A stretch of 64,000 nucleotides of DNA from Streptomyces pacificus (lineage in GTDB: Bacteria > Actinomycetota > Actinomycetes > Streptomycetales > Streptomycetaceae). The DNA lies in the NCBI RefSeq assembly GCF_011766325.1, contig NZ_BLLG01000015.1, forward strand, positions 84,540 to 148,539, given 5' to 3'. Numbering within the stretch: position 1 is the stretch's first letter; each line of letters starts with the position of its first letter. Under the pieces are notes generated by a model. That model was given only the letters and a program-made list of their open reading frames with translations, did no database searches and was not told the DNA's origin. Both the position numbers and the translations under genes were made by a program. Shown here in pieces: positions 44,022 to 51,852 of the stretch.

Positions 44022-44803
44022 GTACGTACGTGGTCACCGGCGGAAGCGCCGGCATCGGACTGGCCATCGCCCGCCGCCTCGGCCGGGACGGCCACGAGGT
44101 CGTCCTGGCCGCCCGCGACCCCGAGCGCCTCGCGGCCGCGGCCGAGTCGCTGCGCGCCGAGCACACCGCCGTCCGCACGGCCGCGCTCGACGTCCGCGAC
44201 CCCGACGCCGTCACGTCGCTGTTCGAGGAACTGCCCGCGGTCGACGGCCTGGTCAACAACGCGGCCGGCAACTTCGCCTGCCCCACCGTCGACCTGTCGC
44301 CGGGCGGCTTCAAGGCCGTGGTGGAGATCTCCCTCTACGGATGCTTCCACGCCTCCCAGGCCCTGGCCCGCCGGCTGATCAGGGAGGGCAGGCCGGGCGC
44401 GATCGTCAACATCGTCGCCACCTACGCCTGGACCGGTGCCCCCGGCGTGGCCCACTCCGCGGCCGCCAAGGGCGGCATGCTGGCCTTCACCAAGTCGGTC
44501 GCCCGCGAATGGGGACCGCACGGCATCCGGGTCAACGCCCTCGCCCCCGGCTTCGTGCCGACCGAGTCCGCCACCGCCAACATCCTCTCCGACGACGACG
44601 CCCGGCAGCGGATGCTGGACATGATCCCGCTCGGCCGCTTCGCCGAGGCCGAGGAGATGGCCGACGCCACCGCCCATCTGCTCGGTGCCCCGTACACCAC
44701 CGGCGCCGTGCTGACCGTCGACGGAGGACGCTCCCTGGGCGTGTCCATGCACGCCAGGGCGGACAGCCCGCGGCCGGCGCAGGCGGGAACGGGGGGCCGG
44801 TGA
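44018..44803 (+). CDS. SDR oxidoreductase, 2,4-dienoyl-CoA reductase-like
   Basis: A 261-aa short-chain dehydrogenase. The cofactor motif is GGSAGIGLAIARR and the NNAAGNF stretch matches the 2,4-dienoyl-CoA reductase (DECR) branch. The usual catalytic Tyr of YxxxK is replaced (HSAAAKGG, Lys kept), which is also seen in the DECR branch. It would reduce an unsaturated acyl-CoA with NADPH. GTG 44018 overlaps the previous stop (GTGA). The C-terminal ~15 residues are low-complexity. Confidence 0.88.
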   Translation: MSTYVVTGGSAGIGLAIARRLGRDGHEVVLAARDPERLAAAAESLRAEHTAVRTAALDVRDPDAVTSLFEELPAVDGLVNNAAGNFACPTVDLSPGGFKAVVEISLYGCFHASQALARRLIREGRPGAIVNIVATYAWTGAPGVAHSAAAKGGMLAFTKSVAREWGPHGIRVNALAPGFVPTESATANILSDDDARQRMLDMIPLGRFAEAEEMADATAHLLGAPYTTGAVLTVDGGRSLGVSMHARADSPRPAQAGTGGR

Positions 44804-46248
44804 TGCGCGACCCACGCCACCCCGGGCTCTACCTCGGCGGCCGGTGGAGCGACCGCACCGACCGGCTCCCCGTCGACGACCCGGCCACCGGCGAGCGCAT
44901 CGGCTCGGTCCCCGCCGCCGGAACCGAGGACGTGGACGCGGCGGTCGGCGCGGCCCGCGCGGCGTTCGACCGCTGGGCCGCCACCGATCCGTCCCAACGC
45001 GCCGCGGTACTGGACCGGTTCGCCGACGCGATGACCGCCCGCGAGGCGGAACTCGCCCACACCGTCACCGCGGAGATGGGGGCGCCCCGCGACTTCTCGC
45101 TGCGGGTCCAGGTCCGGCTCGCGGTCGACGTGCTGCGCGCCCAGGCGGCGCTGGCCCGCGCCTTCCCCTTCGAGGAGCCGGTTCCGGACGGGCCGCCGGC
45201 CCGCGTCGTCCGCGAGGCCGCCGGCGTCGTCGCCGCCATCACGCCCTGGAACTACCCCCTCTACCAGATCGCCGCCAAGGTGGGCCCGGCGCTCGCCGCC
45301 GGCTGCCCGGTCGTGCTCAAGCCCAGCGGCGTCGCCCCGCTCAACGCCTTCCTGCTCGCCGACTGCGCCGACGACGCCGGACTGCCCCCGGGGCTGCTCA
45401 GCGTGGTCTCCGGCAGTGGACGCGTCGTCGGCGAGGCGCTCGCCGCCCACCCCGGCGTCGACATGGTCTCGTTCACCGGGTCCACCGGCGCGGGACAGCA
45501 CGTCATGCGCACCGCCGCGGGCACCGTCAAGCGGGTGGCCCTGGAACTGGGCGGCAAGTCGGCGGCCGTCGCCCTGCCCGACGCCGACCTCGCGGCGGCC
45601 GTCGGGGCCGCGGTCGCCAGCGCCTTCACCAACACCGGCCAGACCTGCACCGCGCTCACCCGGCTGCTGGTACCCGCCGCCCGCTACGACGAGGCCGTGG
45701 CCGCGGCCGTACGGGCGGGCGGGCGGTACACCGTCGGCGACCCCGCGCAGCCCGGCGACCACCTGGGCCCCAGCGCCTCGGCCGCCCAGCGCGACACCGT
45801 CGTCGACTACATCCGGCTGGGCGTCAAGGAGGGCGCCCGGGTCGTCGTCGGCGGGCCCGAGGCCCCGGACGGCCTCCCCGCCGGACTGGCCGGCGGCCAC
45901 TGGGTCCGCCCGACCGTCCTCGCCGGCGCCGAAGCAGGGATGCGGGTGGTCCGCGAGGAGATCTTCGGCCCGGTGCTCTGCCTGCTCCCCTACGAGGACG
46001 AGGAGGCGGCGCTTCGGCTGGCGAACGACTCCGACTTCGGCCTCTCCGGCGCCGTCTGGTCGGCCGACCCGGACCGGGCGGCGGCCTTCGCCCGCCGGAT
46101 GCGCACCGGCCGGGTCGAGATCAACGGCGGTGCCTTCAACCTCAACGCCCCCACCGGCGGCTACAAGCAGTCCGGGCTCGGCCGGGAACTGGGCCGCTGG
46201 GGGCTGGAGGAGTTCTGCGAGACCAAGACCCTGCAAGGAGTGCGGTGA
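44803..46248 (+). CDS. NAD(P)-dependent aldehyde dehydrogenase
   Basis: A 481-aa enzyme oxidising an aldehyde to an acid. Catalytic Glu248 is in LELGGKSA and catalytic Cys282 in GQTCTALTR; the substrate-side PWNYPL motif is present. ATG 44803 shares an A with the previous stop (TGATG). In a pathway with a Rieske oxygenase it could take the aldehyde released by oxidative cleavage of a C-N or C-C bond, such as a semialdehyde. Confidence 0.95.
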   Translation: MRDPRHPGLYLGGRWSDRTDRLPVDDPATGERIGSVPAAGTEDVDAAVGAARAAFDRWAATDPSQRAAVLDRFADAMTAREAELAHTVTAEMGAPRDFSLRVQVRLAVDVLRAQAALARAFPFEEPVPDGPPARVVREAAGVVAAITPWNYPLYQIAAKVGPALAAGCPVVLKPSGVAPLNAFLLADCADDAGLPPGLLSVVSGSGRVVGEALAAHPGVDMVSFTGSTGAGQHVMRTAAGTVKRVALELGGKSAAVALPDADLAAAVGAAVASAFTNTGQTCTALTRLLVPAARYDEAVAAAVRAGGRYTVGDPAQPGDHLGPSASAAQRDTVVDYIRLGVKEGARVVVGGPEAPDGLPAGLAGGHWVRPTVLAGAEAGMRVVREEIFGPVLCLLPYEDEEAALRLANDSDFGLSGAVWSADPDRAAAFARRMRTGRVEINGGAFNLNAPTGGYKQSGLGRELGRWGLEEFCETKTLQGVR

Positions 46249-47252
46249 ACGAGCCCCTGACCGTTGATCTGCTGGTCGTCGGAGCCGGACCGGCCGGACT
46301 CTTCGCCACCTTCTGCGCCGGGTTCCGCGGCCTGTCCGTCGCCGTCATGGACGCCCTGCCGGAACTCGGCGGCCAGGTCGGCGCGATGTACCCGGAGAAG
46401 GCCATCCTCGACATCGCCGGGATGCCCGCCGTCACCGGCCGCGACCTGGTGGAGGGGCTGACCGGGCAGGCCATGACCGCCCGCCCGCACCTGCTGCTCG
46501 GCCACACCGCGCAGACCCTGGCGTACGAGGACGGCACCCCGGTCGTCACCAGCGACCAGGGGCAGACCGTGCGCGCCGCCGCGGTCCTGGTCACCGGCGG
46601 CATCGGGGCCTTCACCCCCCGGCCGCTGCCCGGCTGCACCGGCTACGAGGGCCGCGGGCTGTCGTACTTCGTCACCGACCTCGACGACCTCACCGACCGG
46701 GACGTGCTGGTGGTGGGCGGCGGGGACAGCGCCTTCGACTGGGCTCTCGCCGCCGTCGGCCGGGCCCGCTCGGTGACGCTCGCCCACCGGCGCGACACCT
46801 TCCGCGCGCACCGGGCGACGGTCGACAAGGTCCTCGCCTCCGAGGCGCAGGTGTGCACCCGCACCCAGGTCGCCGCACTCCACTGCGGCCCGGACGGCCG
46901 CATCGAGTCCGCCGACCTCAAGGGCCAGGACGGCATCCGGCGGATCAAGGCCCAGCGGGTGGTCGCCGCACTCGGCTTCACCGCCAGCCTCGGACCGCTG
47001 GAGTCCTGGGGCATGAACCTCGACGGCCGCCACATCGCCGTCGACAGCCATATGGCGACCAGTCTGCCGAGGGTCTTCGCCGCGGGCGACATCACGGCCT
47101 ACCCCGGCAAGGTCCGGCTGATCGCCGTCGGCTTCGGCGAAGCCGCCACCGCCGTCAACAACGCGGCGACCGTCCTCGATCCGGCGAGCGACCTCTTCCC
47201 CGGCCACTCGACCGAACGTCACGTCAGCACCACCCGAGAGGGGGACTCATGA
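46245..47252 (+). CDS. Ferredoxin-NAD(P)+ reductase, thioredoxin-reductase-like type
   Basis: A 335-aa FAD/NAD(P) oxidoreductase with the FAD motif VVGAGPAGLFATFCAG, the NAD(P) motif VVGGGDSAFDWA and a C-terminal FAAGDITAYPGKVRLIA. It lacks the CxxC disulfide of thioredoxin reductase, which fits the YumC-type ferredoxin reductases. It should pass electrons from NAD(P)H to the ferredoxin encoded next. GTG 46245 overlaps the previous stop; its own stop overlaps the ferredoxin start. Confidence 0.92.
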   Translation: MNEPLTVDLLVVGAGPAGLFATFCAGFRGLSVAVMDALPELGGQVGAMYPEKAILDIAGMPAVTGRDLVEGLTGQAMTARPHLLLGHTAQTLAYEDGTPVVTSDQGQTVRAAAVLVTGGIGAFTPRPLPGCTGYEGRGLSYFVTDLDDLTDRDVLVVGGGDSAFDWALAAVGRARSVTLAHRRDTFRAHRATVDKVLASEAQVCTRTQVAALHCGPDGRIESADLKGQDGIRRIKAQRVVAALGFTASLGPLESWGMNLDGRHIAVDSHMATSLPRVFAAGDITAYPGKVRLIAVGFGEAATAVNNAATVLDPASDLFPGHSTERHVSTTREGDS

Positions 47253-47566
47253 CCCATGTGATCACCGACGCGTGCGTCGACGAGAAGGACGCCAGCTGCA
47301 TGGAGGAGTGCCCGGTCGACTGCATCTACGAAGGGGGCAGCAGGATGTACATCCACCCCGGCGAGTGCATCGACTGCGGCCTGTGCGCCGAGGTGTGCCC
47401 CAACGGGGCGGCCGTGGCGCTGCGTCTGCTGGACCCGGCCGCCGCCGCGGTCCACGGACCGGCCAACGACGCCTTCTTCACCCGGGTGCTGCCCGGCCGC
47501 CAGGCGCCCCTCGGTTCCCCTGGCGGCGCCTCCCGACTCGGCCCGCTCGACGTCGACCCCAGCTGA
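47249..47566 (+). CDS. 7Fe ferredoxin (3Fe-4S/4Fe-4S)
   Basis: A 105-aa ferredoxin. Cys9, Cys17 and Cys21 with Cys25, and Cys40, Cys43, Cys46 and Cys50 (CIDCGLCAEVCP) give the actinobacterial 7Fe pattern. It links the reductase upstream to the Rieske oxygenase downstream. The gene order reductase, ferredoxin, oxygenase makes a complete three-component oxygenase. Confidence 0.95.
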   Translation: MTHVITDACVDEKDASCMEECPVDCIYEGGSRMYIHPGECIDCGLCAEVCPNGAAVALRLLDPAAAAVHGPANDAFFTRVLPGRQAPLGSPGGASRLGPLDVDPS

Positions 47567-47577
47567 GGAGAACCGCG

Positions 47578-48750
47578 ATGACCACCCACCACCCGGCGCC
47601 CCACCACCCGGCGGCCCACCACGCGGCGGCCCACCACCCGAGGGCCCACCACCCGGCGGTCGTCGACGCCGAGGCCTGCTCCGCCGCCCTGGACCGCGGC
47701 GAGACCCTGCCCTGGACCTGGTACGCCGACCCCGCGATCACCGCCCTGGAACAGGAGCGGATCTTCCGGCGGAGCTGGAGTTACGTCGGCCGCACCGACC
47801 AGGTCGCCCAGCCGGGCCAGTTCTTCACCTGCGAGGTCGGCGGCGTCCCCATCGTCGTCACCCGCGACCGGTCCGGCGGGCTCAACGCGCTGGTGAACGT
47901 CTGCCGGCACCGCGGCGCCCAGGTGGTCCGCGAGGACTGCGGCACGCGCAAGAGCCTGCAGTGCTTCTACCACGCCTGGACGTACGGCCTCGACGGCTCG
48001 CTGCGCGGGGTGCCGCGCGGGGACCGCGAGGCGGACTTCGACACCTCGCAACTGGGGCTGCGCCGCGCGTCGGTGGACACCTGGGGCCCGTTCGTCTTCG
48101 TCCACCTCGACCCGGAGCCCGCCCCGCTCACCGAGATGCTCGGCGAACTGCCCGAACTGCTCGCCGCCGGCGGCATCGACCTGGAGCGGATGCGCTTCCA
48201 CCACCGGGTGTACTACACCATCGAGGCCAACTGGAAGATCGCCGTCGAGAACTACCTGGAGTGCTACCACTGCCCGGTCGCGCACCCGGGCCTCGCCGAC
48301 GTCCTCGACGTCAGCCCCGACGCCTACGAGTTGGAGGTGCGGCCCACCTTCGCCACCCACCACGGCGTCGTGCGGGACATCCCCCGGGAGGCCGGCTATC
48401 CCGTCCAGGGTCCCGTCGTCGAGGGCCAGTACCATCTCGTCTGGCCGAGCCTGAAGGTCAACGTCAACCCCGGGCAGCCGAACCTCTCCTTCGGCCCGGT
48501 GCACCCGGCGGGCCCGGAGCGCACGACCGGATACCTCGACTACTTCTTCGGCGACGACGTCGACGAGGCGTGGATCAAGGCTATGCTCGCCTTCGACGAC
48601 CAGGTGGGGGCCGAGGACACCGACCTGGTGGAGTCCGTACAGCGCGGGGCCTCGTCCGGCGGGGTGGAGCGCGGCCGGCTCCTCCTCGGTTCGGAGCACA
48701 CCATCTCGGCGTTCCAGCGCTTCGTCCTGGGCCGACTGCGGGAGGACTGA
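47578..48750 (+). CDS. Rieske non-heme iron oxygenase, alpha subunit
   Basis: A 390-aa oxygenase. The Rieske cluster ligands are Cys109-x-His111 (CRHRGAQ) and Cys129-x-x-His132 (CFYH); the mononuclear iron site is NYLECYHCPVAHP with His231 and His236. The spacing resembles the glycine-betaine/carnitine/stachydrine-type monooxygenases more than classical aromatic dioxygenases, and no beta subunit is present. Residues 3-27 are an unusual His-rich run (HHPAPHHPAAHHAAAHHPRA). It would hydroxylate or demethylate the substrate using electrons from the neighbouring ferredoxin. Confidence 0.93.
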   Translation: MTTHHPAPHHPAAHHAAAHHPRAHHPAVVDAEACSAALDRGETLPWTWYADPAITALEQERIFRRSWSYVGRTDQVAQPGQFFTCEVGGVPIVVTRDRSGGLNALVNVCRHRGAQVVREDCGTRKSLQCFYHAWTYGLDGSLRGVPRGDREADFDTSQLGLRRASVDTWGPFVFVHLDPEPAPLTEMLGELPELLAAGGIDLERMRFHHRVYYTIEANWKIAVENYLECYHCPVAHPGLADVLDVSPDAYELEVRPTFATHHGVVRDIPREAGYPVQGPVVEGQYHLVWPSLKVNVNPGQPNLSFGPVHPAGPERTTGYLDYFFGDDVDEAWIKAMLAFDDQVGAEDTDLVESVQRGASSGGVERGRLLLGSEHTISAFQRFVLGRLRED

Positions 48751-48753
48751 GAG

Positions 48754-49506
48754 ATCAGCGAGTCACGTGATGCGGGATCGCGGACCCTCTCCCGGGGGCT
48801 CGCGATTCTGCGGCTCTTCGACGACGCACATCCGGAACTCACCCAGAGCGAGATAGCGGAGGCCCTCGACCTGCCCCTGCCCACCGTGCACCGGCTGTGC
48901 GCGACCCTCGTCGCCGAGGGCTTCCTGGCCCGCCCCGCGGGCACCCGCAGACTGCGACTGGGCCCGCAGGTGGCCCGGATGGTCGGGCCGCTGATCGAGG
49001 GCATGGGCATGTCCGAGGCGGCACGCGCGATCCTGCGCAGGCTGGCGGAGGACACCGGGGAGACCGCGAACCTGGCCACCCTGGTCGGGAACGAGGTCGT
49101 CTACCTCGACTCGGCGCCCGGCCGCCATCTGCTCAGCCCCCGGGCCGAGCCTGGGCTGCGGGTGCCCGCGCACTGCACCGCGCTCGGCAAGTGCCTGCTC
49201 GCCCAACTGCCGGACGAGGCAGTGCTGGAACTCGTCGGGAGGGGGCCCTACGAGCGTCTGACGGACGCCACCCACACCACCTGGACGCAGCTGTCCAAGG
49301 CCCTGGACGCGGTCCGCGACGAAGGAGTCTCCCGCTCGCTCGAGGAGTACGAGGTGGGGCTGGTCTCCTTCGCGGTGGCCCTGCCGGCGGCGACGGACGG
49401 CACCCTCTTCGGCATCAGCGTCTCGCTGCCGACGTCCCGGGCGGGGCAGCAGCGCGAGATCGAGCAGCGGCTGCGCACGGCCACCGCGGTTCTGCGCCGC
49501 AGCTGA
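48754..49506 (+). CDS. IclR-family transcriptional regulator, apparent ATC start
   Basis: A 250-aa regulator. The N-terminal winged helix (TLSRGLAILRLFDDAHPELT, SEIAEALDLPLPTVHRLCAT) and IclR effector domain (CTALGKCLLAQLPDEAVLEL) are complete only if translation begins before codon 10. No ATG, GTG or TTG exists in this frame between the oxygenase stop (48748-48750) and the helix-turn-helix. ATC 48754 lies eight bases after GGAGG and gives ISESRDAGSRTLSRG, so it is the best start. The first standard codon (GTG 48886) would delete the helix-turn-helix. It ends the operon and probably controls it through the palindrome at 40541. Confidence 0.85.
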   Translation: MSESRDAGSRTLSRGLAILRLFDDAHPELTQSEIAEALDLPLPTVHRLCATLVAEGFLARPAGTRRLRLGPQVARMVGPLIEGMGMSEAARAILRRLAEDTGETANLATLVGNEVVYLDSAPGRHLLSPRAEPGLRVPAHCTALGKCLLAQLPDEAVLELVGRGPYERLTDATHTTWTQLSKALDAVRDEGVSRSLEEYEVGLVSFAVALPAATDGTLFGISVSLPTSRAGQQREIEQRLRTATAVLRRS

Positions 49507-49551
49507 CGCCCGCCCGGCCGGCCCCGCCCCCCGGGCCGGCGGTCCCTGACA

Positions 49552-49666
49552 CCCCGGCCCGGGTGACCGCAACGATCCCTGAACCCCGGTCGGCGGAGGT
49601 CCGTTGCGGCCGCGGCCGCGCCGCAGCCCTGGCCGGCCCGGACCGTTGCGGTCACCCGGGCCGGGG
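49552..49666. repeat. Perfect 23-bp inverted repeat
   Basis: Arms 49552-49574 and 49644-49666 are exact reverse complements (outer CCCCGGCCCGGG, inner TGACCGCAACG) separated by 69 bp. A further CCGTTGCGG half-copy lies at about 49602. It follows the IclR gene by 45 bp and could terminate the operon, bind a protein as paired sites, or be a mobile-element footprint. Confidence 0.85.
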
Positions 49667-49781
49667 CACGATGCTCACCGCGCGGTAGTCGTACCCGTCC
49701 TGGCTGAGGCCGGGGGCTTCCCACTGGAGATCCACCGGCTGTCCCGGTGGCAGCGTGCGGAAACCAGCCATCTGGACCGGT
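49652..49781 (-). pseudogene. Cold-shock-domain protein, C-terminal fragment
   Basis: The minus strand reads VQMAGFRTLPPGQPVDLQWE, then QDGYDYRAVSIVPRPG and stop, resembling the end of a Streptomyces cold-shock-domain variant. The N-terminal half with the RNP motifs is not found upstream in any frame, so only a remnant of about 42 codons is present. Its 3' end coincides with one arm of the 23-bp inverted repeat. Confidence 0.45.
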
Positions 49782-49989
49782 CCCGGGCACCGGAGCGTAC
49801 CGCTTCCCGACGCCGTTCCCCCGCAACGTCCCACCGGAACCCGCCGATGCGGCCCACCGCCTCGCGACCACGGACGGGTCGCCTGTCCAGGGTGCGTGCA
49901 AGCCCTCGGTGCCGCGCACCGCCTGTGCGCGAGGGGCGCGTGCGGCGGTTGCCCGTGCCCGGTCCACCGCGGGCGTAGGACATGACGGG
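49667..49989. other. Non-coding gap before the riboswitch
   Basis: Apart from the cold-shock-like remnant at its left end I see no gene in this stretch. The promoter of the riboswitch-led transcript must lie toward its right end; I could not single out a convincing one. Confidence 0.3.
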
Positions 49990-50160
49990 TCCTTCTGCGA
50001 TGATGTCCGTGAACAAGGCGACGGCGGAACGAGGAAGCCGGTGTGAATCCGGCGCGGTCCCGCCACTGTGATCGGCGAGCGGATCCCGAACAGACCACTG
50101 CCCGTGTGCGGGTGGGAAGGCCGGGACGAGCACTGACCCGAGAGCCAGGAGACTCACGCG
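49990..50160 (+). ncRNA. Cobalamin (B12) riboswitch
   Basis: The conserved core is clear: GGAAGCCGGTGTGAATCCGG, GCGGTCCCGCCACTGTGA and the B12 box GAGCCAGGAGACTC (about 50141-50154), in the right order and spacing. Downstream, CCTCCTC (50165-50171) is perfectly complementary to GAGGAGG (50199-50205), the Shine-Dalgarno of the next gene, so control is probably at translation initiation: B12-bound RNA would favour masking. Confidence 0.93.
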
Positions 50161-50212
50161 GTCGCCTCCTCGACACGACTGGGGCGGATCTCCCCGGAGA
50201 GGAGGGCATGTC

Positions 50213-50605
50213 GTGATGCCCGTTGATGTACCGTGCGGCGGTTCGGTGCCGTGCCGGGTCGTGGTGTGCCGGGACTGCTGCTGCGGCAGCCCCAAGGTGA
50301 CCGGCCTCGACCACGGCGAGCAGACAGCGCGCCTCGCCGAGGACGCCCCGGTCCGGGTCACCGACTGCCTCGACGTGTGCGACCAGGCGAACGTGATCGT
50401 GGTGCAGCCGTCGTCCGAGGGACGCGCCGCAGGCGGCAGACCGGTCTGGTTCGGCCTCGTCAACGACCCCGCCGCCACCGAGGACATCGCCGCCTGGGTA
50501 CGGGCAGGCGGTCCCGGCGTCGCCGCGCTCACGGACGTCCTGGACCTCTACGCCTTCACCCCGCCGCGCCGCGCCCGGTCCGCGCCGCTCCGCGACGCGG
50601 GCTGA
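50213..50605 (+). CDS. (2Fe-2S) ferredoxin-domain protein under B12 control
   Basis: A 130-aa protein with a thioredoxin-like 2Fe-2S pattern: VVCRDCCCGSPK near the N-terminus and VTDCLDVCDQANVIVV near residue 50. It is the first gene after the riboswitch and precedes a cobalamin-type importer, so it probably serves B12 uptake or handling; the reaction is unknown. Start is GTG 50213 or ATG 50216, both suitably placed after GGAGGG. Confidence 0.8.
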   Translation: MMPVDVPCGGSVPCRVVVCRDCCCGSPKVTGLDHGEQTARLAEDAPVRVTDCLDVCDQANVIVVQPSSEGRAAGGRPVWFGLVNDPAATEDIAAWVRAGGPGVAALTDVLDLYAFTPPRRARSAPLRDAG

Positions 50606-50657
50606 CCGGGCGGGCCCTCGGCCTCGCGCGCCGGGGTGACTTCCGCCCTGCCGCCAG

Positions 50658-50762
50658 GGGTCGGCCGGTCTCCCCGGGTCCGCTCGCCTCCCGGGTCGGC
50701 CGGTCTCCCCGGGTCCGCTCGCCTCCCGGGTCGGCCGGTCTCCCCGGATCCGCTCGCCTATC
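50658..50762. repeat. 35-bp tandem repeat, about three copies
   Basis: Units at 50658-50692, 50693-50727 and 50728-50762 share GGGTCGGCCGGTCTCCCCGG; the third is slightly diverged. It lies between the ferredoxin-like gene and the importer genes, in the transcript governed by the riboswitch. Confidence 0.85.
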
Positions 50763-50806
50763 CGATTCCGTTCTGCCTCCCGCACCCCGCCCCGCCTACC
50801 CGAATC

Positions 50807-50840
50807 CGGCACGGCCCGGACCACTGCCCGGACCGTGCCG
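50807..50840 (+). terminator. Strong hairpin 20 bp before the importer start
   Basis: CGGCACGGCCCGG (50807-50819) pairs with CCGGACCGTGCCG (50828-50840) with one G-U pair. The loop is short. There is no T-run. It may terminate part of the riboswitch transcript or modulate translation of the binding-protein gene. Confidence 0.5.
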
Positions 50841-50859
50841 TGGTGAGAGGACCCCTACG

Positions 50860-51852
50860 ATGGGCAAGCGCCCCGTATCCCTGCTGACGGCCATGGCCGC
50901 CGTGGCCCTGCTGATATCCGGCTGCGGCGGGAGCGCCACCCGGGACAACGCCGCCCAGGCCGCCGGGCCGGCCGCCGAGGGCTTCCCCGTGACCGTCTCC
51001 AACTGCGGTGTGAAGACCACCTACCAGCGGCCGCCGCAGCGCGCGCTGTCCCTGAACCAGCATGCGACCGAGGTCATGCTGGCGCTGGGACTGGAGAAGT
51101 CGATGGTGGGCACGGCCTATCTCGACGACGAGATCCTCCCCGAGTACCGGGAGGCGTATGACGGCATCAAGGCCATCGCCAGGGAGTACCCGTCCTTCGA
51201 GACGCTGCTGGCGGCCGAACCGGACTTCGTCTACGGCGGTTTCGCCAGCACCTTCGACGAGAAGGCGGGCCGCGGCCGAGCTGCCCTGACCAAGGCCGGG
51301 ATCGACTCCTACCTCAATATCGAGGAGTGCCCGACCGGGCCTGTGACGATGGCCGCGATGGACCGGGAGATCCGGAACGTGGCCGAGATCTTCGGTGTGC
51401 CCGATCGGGCCGAGCAGCAGCTGAGGAAGCTCCACGGCACCCTGGAGGCGGTGGAGGACAAGATCGCCGGAGCCGCCCCGGTCAGGGTCTTCGTCTACGA
51501 CAGCGGCGACAAGACCGCCTTCACCGCGGGCGGGGCGGGGGTCGGCAACGAGATGATCAGACAGGCCGGTGGCGTGAACCTCTTCGCCGACCTGGACAAG
51601 GCGTTCGGCGACGTGTCGTTCGAGCAGGTGGCCGAGCGTATGCCCGAGGTCGTCGTCATCTACGACTACGGCGACCAGCCGGTCGAGGACAAGAAGAAGT
51701 TCCTGCTGGCCAACCCTGCGCTCAAGGACGTACCCGCCATCGAGAACGAGCGGTTCGCGGTACTCCCGCTGTCGTCCACGGTGCTGGGCGTCCGGGTGCC
51801 CTCCGGCGTCGAGTCCCTGGCCCGCCAGATCCACCCGGACCGCTTCAAATGA
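50860..51852 (+). CDS. Iron/cobalamin-type ABC substrate-binding lipoprotein (BtuF/FecB-like)
   Basis: A 330-aa lipoprotein with signal peptide and lipobox ISGC at residues ~20-23, then the two-lobed TroA/FhuD-like fold (RALSLNQHATEVMLALGLEK; EPDFVYGGF). It binds a metal chelate, either cobalamin or a siderophore. The upstream B12 riboswitch favours cobalamin or a cobalt corrinoid. It overlaps the permease by ATGA. Confidence 0.9.
   Translation: MGKRPVSLLTAMAAVALLISGCGGSATRDNAAQAAGPAAEGFPVTVSNCGVKTTYQRPPQRALSLNQHATEVMLALGLEKSMVGTAYLDDEILPEYREAYDGIKAIAREYPSFETLLAAEPDFVYGGFASTFDEKAGRGRAALTKAGIDSYLNIEECPTGPVTMAAMDREIRNVAEIFGVPDRAEQQLRKLHGTLEAVEDKIAGAAPVRVFVYDSGDKTAFTAGGAGVGNEMIRQAGGVNLFADLDKAFGDVSFEQVAERMPEVVVIYDYGDQPVEDKKKFLLANPALKDVPAIENERFAVLPLSSTVLGVRVPSGVESLARQIHPDRFK

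Noticed and set aside
47326..48699. Minus-strand open frame across the ferredoxin and Rieske genes
   Set aside because: Antisense to two genes with intact cluster ligands; no recognisable domain.
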